42,011 nucleotides of DNA from a virus: positions 1 through 42,011 of the IMG/VR virus record IMGVR_UViG_3300045144_000032; one strand, 5' to 3'. This document shows positions 6,905 to 14,431 of this stretch, piece after piece. Each line of letters starts with the position of its first letter. The stretch's first letter is position 1. A program made the translations under genes and the position numbers. A model generated the notes under the pieces. The model was given only the letters and a program-made list of their open reading frames with translations, had not been told where the DNA came from and did not search any database.

Positions 6905-7990
6905 CTATTTGGGGGGTGAATCCCCGCTTAGTGGGGTGGGCAGAAAATTACGGTCTGTGTGTAGGTGATATTCCCAAGTACGCCCGTATGTGTTATGAAC
7001 CCCACAAGTTAATTGAACAGGGCTAGAAGCCCGCCCTATGACTTCCAATGCCCATTCATCACCCGTAACTAATGGTGGGCACATTGTGTAGTCGGCTATC
7101 GAGTTAATGTGGTCTTTCCCCCCAACGTGCCAGTGCCCGTTATAGGCATAATGGAATCCGCCAACGTAGGCGTAATATTCTTGATACTTTCGGCGTAGAG
7201 CAAATAAAGGAACGCCCTGATTAGCCCTCACTTGGTCGCCATGAATCAAAAAGAAGCGAAACCCACGGATGGTAATCAGTTGGTAGAAATCGTCAGTTAC
7301 GTGAATCTTAATGTTTCTCTGATTCTCCAGTTGTTTCTCTAGTGCTTTGTAGAGGAAATTATCCCAATTGGTTCTAGGAACTGCGGTCTTATCATATTTG
7401 CCATGATTCCCCCTCACACCATACCAATCTATCTGAGATACACCCTGAGACAATGAGATTAGAAATTCGCTTAGTATTGGTACAGCGTGGTCGTGTATTT
7501 GCCCAAAAGCCCCGACTTTACATTCCTCAATATGCCCGCCCTTGTAAATAGATTCGCCATGAACCATGTCACCCAAGGCGAACACATGTGCATTTCTGAT
7601 GGGGCGGTGAAGATTGATAATTGTTTCAGTGGAATCTAAAAGATAATCCATGCGGGCTTTGTAAATGGTGGGGTTGTAGGTTGTGGTTTCTCGCCCTACA
7701 TGGTGGTCGGAAAGAATAATAACAATATCTTCTTCATCTCTTTGTTTTTTCATTGCCTTGAAGGGCTTGATTTTCAAGTCGGGATAGGGGATATACTCTT
7801 TTGCTGATTCGGCTAGTGGTGGGATTATCCCACCATTCCGCTTTATACCCCGTTCACGCATCCGCTTTTCATAGCTGGGCTTTTCCATGCCTAATTCCCC
7901 AGCTCTCTTTTCCCGCCATTCGGGGGTAGAGGATAGATATGCCTTAACTTCAGTATCCCAGTCTTTTGTCCCTAATTTTGGTATTGCCAT
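6905..7990 (-). CDS. calcineurin-like metallophosphoesterase with N-terminal HTH-like part
   Basis: 361 aa. The metal-binding set of the metallophosphoesterase fold is complete: SDHHVG near residue 94, ALGDMVHG, GVRGNHGKYD, LIHGDQ and NGHWH. Residues 1-60 (ELGMEKPSYEKRMRERG) look like a small helical or HTH-type part. Relatives include SbcD/Mre11-like nucleases and small phosphatases. No cap domain is obvious, so the substrate (DNA end, nucleotide or phosphoprotein) cannot be told. It sits at the end of the DNA-modification genes. A basic or Pro-rich tail (LPTPLSGDSPPK) ends the protein. Confidence 0.8.
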   Translation of the reverse strand: MAIPKLGTKDWDTEVKAYLSSTPEWREKRAGELGMEKPSYEKRMRERGIKRNGGIIPPLAESAKEYIPYPDLKIKPFKAMKKQRDEEDIVIILSDHHVGRETTTYNPTIYKARMDYLLDSTETIINLHRPIRNAHVFALGDMVHGESIYKGGHIEECKVGAFGQIHDHAVPILSEFLISLSQGVSQIDWYGVRGNHGKYDKTAVPRTNWDNFLYKALEKQLENQRNIKIHVTDDFYQLITIRGFRFFLIHGDQVRANQGVPLFALRRKYQEYYAYVGGFHYAYNGHWHVGGKDHINSIADYTMCPPLVTGDEWALEVIGRASSPVQLTCGVHNTYGRTWEYHLHTDRNFLPTPLSGDSPPK

Positions 7991-8023
7991 AATCCGTAAC
8001 TCGAAGCTACTTTACCTCCTTTT

Positions 8024-8039
8024 TGCGTGGCGCTACACA
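8024..8039 (-). repeat. 16-bp near-palindrome, copy 1
   Basis: TGTGTAGCGCCACGCA on the minus strand, 4 bases after the methylase stop. Confidence 0.5.
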
Positions 8040-8043
8040 TTAT

Positions 8044-8661
8044 TTATATCTTTAGCTCCATAACTTCCTGATAGCATCTTTTGGCTGCGATTTCACAATA
8101 CTTTTCCTCAATTTCGATTCCAATAGAATATCGGTTTAATTTCTTGGCACAGTAACAGGTTGTGCCTGAGCCGAGAAAGGGGTCAAGAACTAAGTTGTTT
8201 TCACTTGTAAACTTTTCGATTAAAGCCAAAGATGGCTCAATTCCCTGTTGCCATTCATGGCTTATTTTTACCCGCTTGCTTTTTATAACATCAGGACACC
8301 ATCTGGTTTTATTCGCCTCACCGTTACTGAAGACAACAATGGGTCGCCAACGTGAGTGGGTATTTGTCTTAAAATATCTTAAATCACTACTGAGTTGTAA
8401 TACGCAATAAATCCAAAAGTAATGCCATCTCCTGAATGAATAAATAATACTCGGTACAAAATTGCTGCCACCATATATAGCAATAAAGCCGCCTTCTTTA
8501 ATAACTTGAATAGTGCCAAGATAATCATAAAATTTCTTTGCAGACTTATTCCACGGCGGGTCGGTCAGCACCAAGTCCACCTTAACATCCAACTGTGGCA
8601 ATATCTCTTGGCAATCACCGTGATAAATTGTTACCCATTTATCCTGATAGTAGGGTTTCAC
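8044..8661 (-). CDS. DNA adenine (N6/N4) methyltransferase
   Basis: 205 aa with a GTG start at 8661, supported by AAAGGGG just upstream. It begins KPYYQDKWVTIYHGDC, carries catalytic DPPW (TDPPWNKSAKKFYDY) near residue 35 and the SAM-binding motif DPFLGSGTT near residue 160. Motif IV before motif I is the beta-class order (Dam-unrelated, N6_N4_Mtase family). The target is unknown. The start overlaps the stop of the SemiSWEET-like gene. Short sequences matching its N-terminus recur at 41533-41583 and 35736-35783. Confidence 0.88.
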   Translation of the reverse strand: MKPYYQDKWVTIYHGDCQEILPQLDVKVDLVLTDPPWNKSAKKFYDYLGTIQVIKEGGFIAIYGGSNFVPSIIYSFRRWHYFWIYCVLQLSSDLRYFKTNTHSRWRPIVVFSNGEANKTRWCPDVIKSKRVKISHEWQQGIEPSLALIEKFTSENNLVLDPFLGSGTTCYCAKKLNRYSIGIEIEEKYCEIAAKRCYQEVMELKI

Positions 8662-8936
8662 CCCTTTATTCCATTTCGGTATCTCAGTAATAAAAAAAGA
8701 ATCGCCGCATTCGTCAGCAAGTTAGCTGATTGTGCAGCGATAAACACAGGTGCTTGTATATAAATTGCGTGGTATAGATAACATGACAAAGCACAGAATA
8801 AGAACACATATGTCCATATCGAAACTTTAGTATGCTTATGTTTTAGGATGGAATATAGCTGGGGAATCGGAACGCAGATACCTACCACAAGCCCCGCATA
8901 TCCGACAATATACCCGAAGGTTAGATATTCTGGCAT
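8658..8936 (-). CDS. SemiSWEET/PQ-loop-like membrane protein
   Basis: 92 aa with three predicted membrane helices (residues about 7-24, 38-57, 65-84). The first helix ends in the PQ motif (CVPIPQLYSILKHKHT), as in SemiSWEET half-transporters, which dimerise to move sugars or similar small solutes. The length matches SemiSWEETs. Such a gene is unusual in a phage; it might alternatively act as a small envelope effector. It is led by a promoter (8956-8984) and coupled to the methylase gene by overlapping codons. Confidence 0.65.
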   Translation of the reverse strand: MPEYLTFGYIVGYAGLVVGICVPIPQLYSILKHKHTKVSIWTYVFLFCALSCYLYHAIYIQAPVFIAAQSANLLTNAAILFLLLRYRNGIKG

Positions 8937-8955
8937 GGTAATTTTTATGAAAATG

Positions 8956-8984
8956 ATTATTGTCTATTATACACCCCATGTCAA
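8956..8984 (-). promoter_or_regulatory. possible sigma-70 promoter before the SemiSWEET-like gene
   Basis: Minus strand TTGACA (8984-8979), 17 bp, AATAAT (8961-8956). A TATAAT also lies only 7 bp from the TTGACA and would need a different -35. The ATG follows at 8936. It separates the lysis-like block from the modification block. Confidence 0.4.
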
Positions 8985-9053
8985 GTCTTGGCTATTCTTT
9001 AGCCGTCTTTCGGGCAGCGGTCTAGTTTTGTGGCTTTACTCATAAAAACCCCT

Positions 9054-9596
9054 TTATGCCTTCTCAGGATGATTACATGACTTTGTGGGGCATTGTAGGG
9101 CTACTTGAGAATCCTTGTCTATAAGATAATTTAAGGATAACTCTCTAGGCTCATCTGCCCGATAAACTGTTTTGATTTTATAGTGCGGGTTTGTGCCAAT
9201 AGCCCATATATCATTATTCTGTGGTTCTGCCTCGAAGGCGCCATTGGGTGTTAGAATAACTAGCCATGCGTGATAGCCTTCAGTAGTTTGTCCCCAGACC
9301 TCAAAACAGCCATTAGCCTGATATTTGATGAAGGCTTTATCACAAGCATGGTGAGCGAACTTATCGCAATCTATACCCCTTTCGGTTGCTGTGATGGGTT
9401 TATAAGCTGGCATCTCGGCATGTGCCTCTGTTATGATGTCTATCCAGATATTTTCATCAGGGAACCAGAAATAATCATCCCTGAAACCAATGGTGCATGT
9501 TACGCCAGCAGCCTTGAATATATTGGCGACTTCAATAGCAGAAAGCACATGCCAAGTTATAGGCGTTTGAGGTTTAAAGTTAAACAATTTGCACAT
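9054..9596 (-). CDS. Cys-His papain/transglutaminase-like protein B
   Basis: 180 aa, no signal peptide. Candidate catalytic residues sit in GIDCDKFAHHACDKAF (Cys), GYHAWLVIL (His) and FEAEPQNNDIW. The same three blocks occur in the upstream neighbour (QCDSFA, GGHTAVAF, IEPQND), so the two genes are diverged tandem paralogues. The order Cys, His, acid/Asn fits a papain or transglutaminase-like fold. The setting next to holin-like genes suggests cell-wall or host-protein cleavage, but this is inference. Its ATG overlaps the upstream stop as TAATG. Confidence 0.5.
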   Translation of the reverse strand: MCKLFNFKPQTPITWHVLSAIEVANIFKAAGVTCTIGFRDDYFWFPDENIWIDIITEAHAEMPAYKPITATERGIDCDKFAHHACDKAFIKYQANGCFEVWGQTTEGYHAWLVILTPNGAFEAEPQNNDIWAIGTNPHYKIKTVYRADEPRELSLNYLIDKDSQVALQCPTKSCNHPEKA

Positions 9597-10165
9597 TACT
9601 TAAACACCCGTATTTTGCTTATTGTGAAGGGGATAGTCTCACAGAAATTGGGAGTGCAGATGATGGGATGCTTGCCAACTTCGAGGTCTTTGTATTCCCC
9701 GTCATTCTGTGGTTCGATATACATCATCTCGACCTCGCCATCCTGACAAATCTCAAAAGCTACGGCGGTATGTCCGCCGCTGGGGTCTTCCGCAACGTTA
9801 ATTACCACAAGCCAAGCGGGATAACCAGCCTGCCAAGCGTTATGAATTAGGTCGGCAGCGAAGCTATCACATTGGTAATCTACAGTGTAGGGATTCTCGT
9901 TGGTCTTATCTGTCTCCAGAAAATCGAGTATTGTTTGACGTTCTGGATACAGAACACACAGGTCATAATCTATCTGGCACTCTAGGGCATCCTTGAAACC
10001 CACTGTATAGCCGATATGATAACTTGTGTCTAAGGATTGCTCGTTTAGCTTGATAGCCCCATATCGCCCCTCGGTAAATCCCCTATCATAACAAGCCCAA
10101 CCAATCAGGATACAGAAGATGAGTAGGGCAAGTATAATGGCGAAAAGGGTAATCGGTCTTTTCAT
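9596..10165 (-). CDS. membrane-anchored Cys-His papain/transglutaminase-like protein A
   Basis: 189 aa. Residues 5-24 form a signal anchor (LFAIILALLIFCILIGWACY), so the body lies outside the cytoplasmic membrane. Possible active-site blocks are VDYQCDSFAADLI (Cys), SGGHTAVAFEI (His) and YIEPQNDGEY. They are shared with the downstream paralogue, which lacks the anchor. With the preceding holin-like gene this could be an anchored endopeptidase acting in lysis. A sequence search is needed to tell transglutaminase-like, NlpC/P60-like and unrelated folds apart. Confidence 0.5.
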   Translation of the reverse strand: MKRPITLFAIILALLIFCILIGWACYDRGFTEGRYGAIKLNEQSLDTSYHIGYTVGFKDALECQIDYDLCVLYPERQTILDFLETDKTNENPYTVDYQCDSFAADLIHNAWQAGYPAWLVVINVAEDPSGGHTAVAFEICQDGEVEMMYIEPQNDGEYKDLEVGKHPIICTPNFCETIPFTISKIRVFK

Positions 10166-10891
10166 CTAATCGCCCCAAAACTCAGCGTATCTTCCGTTTA
10201 AGTATGCGCCTACGTTTTCCATCCAATCAAGGGCTACGCCGTAGTTCTGCCTACCCATGTAATCGGCTTTTTGTCTCAGGCTTGTCCATTTACAAGAAAG
10301 TGAAGTTTCACACGTAGTGCAACCCTTATCATCGTTCAAATGTTCGGCAGCATAGAGAACGGCATCCTTTTCCAGGAAGTCATCCAGCTCATTCTTTAAG
10401 CCCCAAATGGACGAGAAATAGCGATTGACAAGTTTTTTCAGGTATTCTCCCCATGCTGGGTCTTGCCAACTATACCGTCTTGCTCCTCTGTTCCATGCGT
10501 GGTAAAACTTTGTAGCGGGGTTGTTGACCGAGTAGACACCTTCTACAGATGATTCGATTTCAGCATCAAAGGCTGTTTCATTAAAGGGTTCTTTGATTAC
10601 TTTCTCCTCAACTATGTCTGCGGACACTGTAGTATTATCTACCGCAACCGCAGTATTTTTTACTACCTGCCCGCCGTTAACTTTTGGGGATTCATCCTTT
10701 TTGCTGGAGCCGTTGAAGTTAAAGTTCTTTACAGCTGTATAGCCAAACCAGAATAAGAGAACTCCACCAGCCAGAGCAAACATTTTGTCTTGGTCATAAT
10801 TGGCAGATGCTAAACTGAATAGGATTATCACAGCTATTACGGTAATCATCGGTTGCATTAAGCCCTTTATGAAGTTAAGTATCTTATCCAT
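10166..10891 (-). CDS. holin-like membrane protein with soluble C-terminal domain
   Basis: 241 aa. Two hydrophobic segments (residues 13-30 and 38-55: MITVIAVIILFSLASA, ALAGGVLLFWFGYTAV) separated by DQDK resemble a class II holin. A flexible linker of 60 residues follows, then a helical domain with a CTTCETSLSC cysteine cluster and Trp-rich ends. The extra domain is unusual for a holin and could recognise the endopeptidase or the wall. AGGAGG precedes the ATG. Function is inferred from position and topology only. Confidence 0.5.
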   Translation of the reverse strand: MDKILNFIKGLMQPMITVIAVIILFSLASANYDQDKMFALAGGVLLFWFGYTAVKNFNFNGSSKKDESPKVNGGQVVKNTAVAVDNTTVSADIVEEKVIKEPFNETAFDAEIESSVEGVYSVNNPATKFYHAWNRGARRYSWQDPAWGEYLKKLVNRYFSSIWGLKNELDDFLEKDAVLYAAEHLNDDKGCTTCETSLSCKWTSLRQKADYMGRQNYGVALDWMENVGAYLNGRYAEFWGD

Positions 10892-10916
10892 TTTTACCTC
10901 CTATTTATTCTATATC

Positions 10917-11142
10917 TTAACTGGTTTTCTCCAGATTGTTGCTGCTCATTTTGTTGAACTCATGCTCATTTTGTGTAGCGGTGCACAAATGTTCGGCACG
11001 TTGCCGATAAACACAGCCTTCGATAGTGCATTTCCATATAGACCAGACAGGATTACCCGCATCATCTCGCTTTGTTATAACTCTCTTTAGCGGGACTTTA
11101 TGTATTTGGCAATAAAGTTGATATGGTACGAAAACTCTCCAT
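10917..11142 (-). pseudogene. frameshifted small Cys/His protein gene
   Basis: An ATG at 11142 follows the upstream stop, but its frame closes after 14 codons. Removing one G from the GG at 11138-11139 gives MRVFVPYQLYCQIHK and an open frame to TAA at 10917 of about 74 codons, with KCTIEGCVYRQRAEHLC. The C..H..C..C pattern suggests metal binding. It fills a gap that otherwise has no gene within a tightly packed operon. The shift may be a real lesion or a one-base sequence error. Confidence 0.45.
10972..10987 (-). repeat. 16-bp near-palindrome, copy 2
   Basis: TGTGCACCGCTACACA on the minus strand, inside the frameshifted gene of the lysis block. Confidence 0.45.
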
Positions 11143-11151
11143 GATTTTAAC

Positions 11152-11361
11152 CTACTTCCCTAAACCCAAAACTGGGGAAACATATCTGACAAATTCCTCT
11201 CGTTGCCCTGAGTTCCATAAATCACAGGCTTTTTGTGCCCATTCATTGCCCTCAATAGCGCAAGAGGCGCAGGCTTCAAGCGCCTGAAGCACATCGGGGT
11301 TCAGCCCCAGCGCCAGATGCCGCATCTTCTGTATTTCGTTTTCAGTAAACATTTGCTCCAT
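11152..11361 (-). CDS. small hypothetical protein in the lysis block
   Basis: 69 aa, helical and acidic (MEQMFTENEIQKMRHLALG ... LEACASCAIEGNEWAQKA). The ATG overlaps the TAA of the XhlA-like gene. Not recognised. Confidence 0.55.
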   Translation of the reverse strand: MEQMFTENEIQKMRHLALGLNPDVLQALEACASCAIEGNEWAQKACDLWNSGQREEFVRYVSPVLGLGK

Positions 11362-11552
11362 TAACTTAGACCCCTGAAAAATAAGGCAACCAATCCAAGC
11401 AAAATAGCGGATACAAGACCTAAAATTATCTTAGTTCTCTCATCAAGGCGGCTAACCTTTTCATAAAGACATTTCAAGTGATTGTCCTTGATGTCAAAAA
11501 CCATACCCTTTAATTCTTGTATCTCATCATTTTGCGTTCTTTTCTTTGGCAT
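11361..11552 (-). CDS. XhlA-like lysis-associated membrane protein
   Basis: 63 aa. A charged coiled-coil-like N-terminus (EIQELKGMVFDIKDNHLKC, EKVSRLDERTK) is followed by one membrane helix (IILGLVSAILLGLVALFF) and a short tail. This is the layout of the XhlA haemolysin-related proteins that work with holins in phage lysis. It directly follows the tail genes. Confidence 0.55.
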   Translation of the reverse strand: MPKKRTQNDEIQELKGMVFDIKDNHLKCLYEKVSRLDERTKIILGLVSAILLGLVALFFRGLS

Positions 11553-11567
11553 TGGAATATCCCTTTC

Positions 11568-14420
11568 TTAAACGTCAATTAAGTATAAAATTTGTTGAAA
11601 TCGTTCCCAAACTCCCCCCGCTACATTATAGGTAAAATCATAACCCGATACTCGATAATTTCGGTCTATCCCACAAGTATCATCTTTAATACTATATACA
11701 TCCCATTGTTCCAACCCACAATTAGGTGGGGTAACTATCGAACTTAATTTTTGTTCCCGTTTAATTTTGGTGAGTAATCCATCTGCTACACTTTGCATAC
11801 TCTCAGTGATATTAGAAGCAGAAAGAATTTGAAATTGATAACCACCCAATGCAATTTGCGTATTATCGGTAGCATCGCCATATATCGGATTGCCATCATC
11901 ATCTTTGCCGATTGCTGCTATAAAGTTAGGTCGTAGCCCTGTGCCATATTTGCCAGTTAAAATATAGTGAATAGGCGCAGCAATCCGATAACCTCTATCT
12001 GCGGTGGAAGTCTGTGAAGTCGCCCCCGTCATACTAACCACGCATTTAAAGTACCGCCCATTGCCAGTACTGGGCGCACTTGTGTCATTAAAGGGGTCAG
12101 TTACAGCGCCACTTATATTTGAATAATCGGCATCTGAATCGGCAGCAGACCTCTGCCATTGATAAGTCAATGTGGTAGTTCCTTTATATCCCGTGTCAGT
12201 TGAACTATCCGCACTATTGCCAGTATCATTAAAGGCAACTACCTTGTAAGTTCGGGAACTGCCATTAGAGGCTGATTCCCCACTTAGGCTTAATGTAACA
12301 TAGCTATACGAAGTACCATCGGAAGCCGCAGCCGTACCAGGTGTGATTGTTGGTGCTGAGGCAGCAGTATCATCATAAGTAGCCACATTCCCCAATGTAT
12401 CAAGTAGATTACTACCTTCATAAACTTTATACCCCGTTGCGCCTGTGGCTTTAGTCCACGTTATAGTTACCTTATTGGAGTAAGTCCCGTCAGTGGCGGC
12501 TACGTTGGTTGGGGCAGCAGGCTTAGTTAAAAAGGTTACTTCTGCGCCTTCGCCTGTTCCAATGGCGCTTGTAGCATAAGCTATATAATATATCGTAGTC
12601 CCCGTAGGGAGGGAGGTTAGACTTAGGGTATATGTTCCAATCCCAAAGTCGCCATCTTCATAAACATCGTTGCCATAAACCCCAGTACTTGTTCCCCACT
12701 TAAAACCCCGTCTAGTACAATTCCCCCCACTCCTCAAGTCCACTATTTCGCCATTCCCCGTAGCGGTGGTAGCTTCTATACTGGTTGCGGCATCAGTATC
12801 CACATCGGGGGTAGCGATTCGATAACCCCTATCAGCAGTCGAGGTTTGCGGGGTTGCACCTGTCATGCTCACTACACATTTGAAATATCTACCACTTCCA
12901 TCGCTAGGTGCCCCAGTGTCGTTATAGGGGTCGGTAGTCCCGCCATCTATGGCTGAATAATCAGCATCGGAATCAGCAGCAGACCTTTGCCATTGGTAAG
13001 TTAGGGTAGTAGTACCCCGATAGCCTCGGTTATAGGCGGATGTAGCTTGTTCCGCACCTTCCGCATCTAAAACACATTTGTAATATCTACCCTCTCCATT
13101 AGAAGCAGTTTCCCCAGATAAACTTAAGGTTACATATGATTGAGAAGTACCATCGGAAGCCGCAGCTGTACCAGCCGTAATAGTTGGTGCTGGGGCAGCC
13201 GTATCGTTATGAGTGGAAGATGTAGCCCCAACTATATTAGAGTAATCTGTATTGCTATCAGCTGCGCTTTTTTGCCACTGATAAGTTAAACTCCCCACGC
13301 CACGATAGCCTGCATTGGTAGAGCTATCGCTACTATTACCCGTGGCATTGAAGGCTACGACTTTATATGTCCTAGATGTACCATTATTGGTAGATGTTCC
13401 ACTTAAAGATAGGGCGACATGGGAAGGCGAATCGCCATCAGTAGCCACTGTAGACCCAGCCGTAATAGTTGGTGCTGGGGCAGCCGTGTCATTATAAGTA
13501 GCCACATCGCCAAGAGTGTCAAGTAAATTGCTTCCTTCGTATACTTTATATCCAGTAGCGCCAGTTGATTTTGTCCATGTTATAGTTACCTTATCGGTAT
13601 AAGTACCATCGCTCGCTGCCACGTTGGTTGGGGCAGCTGGTTTGGTTAAAAATGTTACCTCATCGCCATAACCCCAATTGCCATTATCATTTTCGGCGCA
13701 AGCCCTAACATAATATGTAGTTCCTGAATTATAAGTACCAGCATCATAATCAAATGTTTCGGCGATAAAAGTCCCTACTTCAGTCCAATTATTCGCATAT
13801 CCTGAAGATGCTGGAGCCACATTGCCTGGGTCGCCATGACTTGAAGTATCCCAAACAAAACCCCGTTCGGTAATATCGGTATCATTGATTGTCGTTACTT
13901 CGCCATTCAGTGTGGCGGTGGTAGCTTCAACGCTGGAAGCAGCGGCAGTATCTAGTATGGGGGCGGCTTCTTCAATACCCCAACCAGCCGTCAGGTCATA
14001 ATAAAAATTATCTGTTGTTAGTCCCGTTGGGGGGTCATTAGCGGAAAAGGTAAAGGTTGCATATGTTGCCGTTTTATACCTATAGGCGTGAGCGGCTGTA
14101 CCATATTGTCCAACATTGGCATTATCGAAACAAATCCCCAGCCAATAGTCGGTACTTACTGTTATAGGGGTCGAGGTGAAAGTTAATGTATTTGCCCCGC
14201 TAGAGACAGCCTGTCCCGTTTCCATTGCGGTAATTAAAGCGCCTGGTGCGCCTGAGTTATCGGCGTATAGGGCACATTTAACATTCCCTGAAGCCCCTGC
14301 CACAAATTTAAACTCAGTCATATTGCCAGTAGCTACGGCTGTCCATTTAGTTAATCTAAAAAGACCCGCTATCTCATTTGAGCCAGAGGAAGCATCACTA
14401 CCGAGAAGTTTAATTGTCAT
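11568..14420 (-). CDS. FN3-repeat tail adhesin with hub-like C-terminus
   Basis: 950 aa. Residues 1-150 are a beta-sandwich (EFKFVAGASGNVKCALYADN, DYWLGICFDN) resembling carbohydrate-binding or anchor domains. Residues 155-800 are a run of FN3/Ig-like modules. KPAAPTNVAA and KVTITWTK..GATGYKVYE occur twice, and LTYQWQ(K/R)SAADS four times. The last 140 residues (IHYILTGKYGTGLRPNF ... FQQILYLIDV) are of a different type and may complete the hub domain begun in the neighbouring 632-aa protein. A role in host binding at the tail tip is inferred. No signal peptide. Confidence 0.65.
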   Translation of the reverse strand: MTIKLLGSDASSGSNEIAGLFRLTKWTAVATGNMTEFKFVAGASGNVKCALYADNSGAPGALITAMETGQAVSSGANTLTFTSTPITVSTDYWLGICFDNANVGQYGTAAHAYRYKTATYATFTFSANDPPTGLTTDNFYYDLTAGWGIEEAAPILDTAAASSVEATTATLNGEVTTINDTDITERGFVWDTSSHGDPGNVAPASSGYANNWTEVGTFIAETFDYDAGTYNSGTTYYVRACAENDNGNWGYGDEVTFLTKPAAPTNVAASDGTYTDKVTITWTKSTGATGYKVYEGSNLLDTLGDVATYNDTAAPAPTITAGSTVATDGDSPSHVALSLSGTSTNNGTSRTYKVVAFNATGNSSDSSTNAGYRGVGSLTYQWQKSAADSNTDYSNIVGATSSTHNDTAAPAPTITAGTAAASDGTSQSYVTLSLSGETASNGEGRYYKCVLDAEGAEQATSAYNRGYRGTTTLTYQWQRSAADSDADYSAIDGGTTDPYNDTGAPSDGSGRYFKCVVSMTGATPQTSTADRGYRIATPDVDTDAATSIEATTATGNGEIVDLRSGGNCTRRGFKWGTSTGVYGNDVYEDGDFGIGTYTLSLTSLPTGTTIYYIAYATSAIGTGEGAEVTFLTKPAAPTNVAATDGTYSNKVTITWTKATGATGYKVYEGSNLLDTLGNVATYDDTAASAPTITPGTAAASDGTSYSYVTLSLSGESASNGSSRTYKVVAFNDTGNSADSSTDTGYKGTTTLTYQWQRSAADSDADYSNISGAVTDPFNDTSAPSTGNGRYFKCVVSMTGATSQTSTADRGYRIAAPIHYILTGKYGTGLRPNFIAAIGKDDDGNPIYGDATDNTQIALGGYQFQILSASNITESMQSVADGLLTKIKREQKLSSIVTPPNCGLEQWDVYSIKDDTCGIDRNYRVSGYDFTYNVAGGVWERFQQILYLIDV
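12361..13660. repeat. DNA-level repeats encoding FN3 modules
   Basis: 12361-12540 and 13481-13660 are diverged copies, 1.12 kb apart, encoding the same FN3 module. Between and around them, shorter copies encode the YQWQ.SAADS block. Such repeats allow domain gain or loss by recombination in an adhesin. Confidence 0.6.
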
Positions 14421-14431
14421 TTGTTTCCTTT

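Noticed and set aside
8967-8984. TTGACA next to TATAAT as one promoter
   Set aside because: Spacing of 7 bp is far too short; the 17-bp pairing with AATAAT was reported instead at lower confidence.
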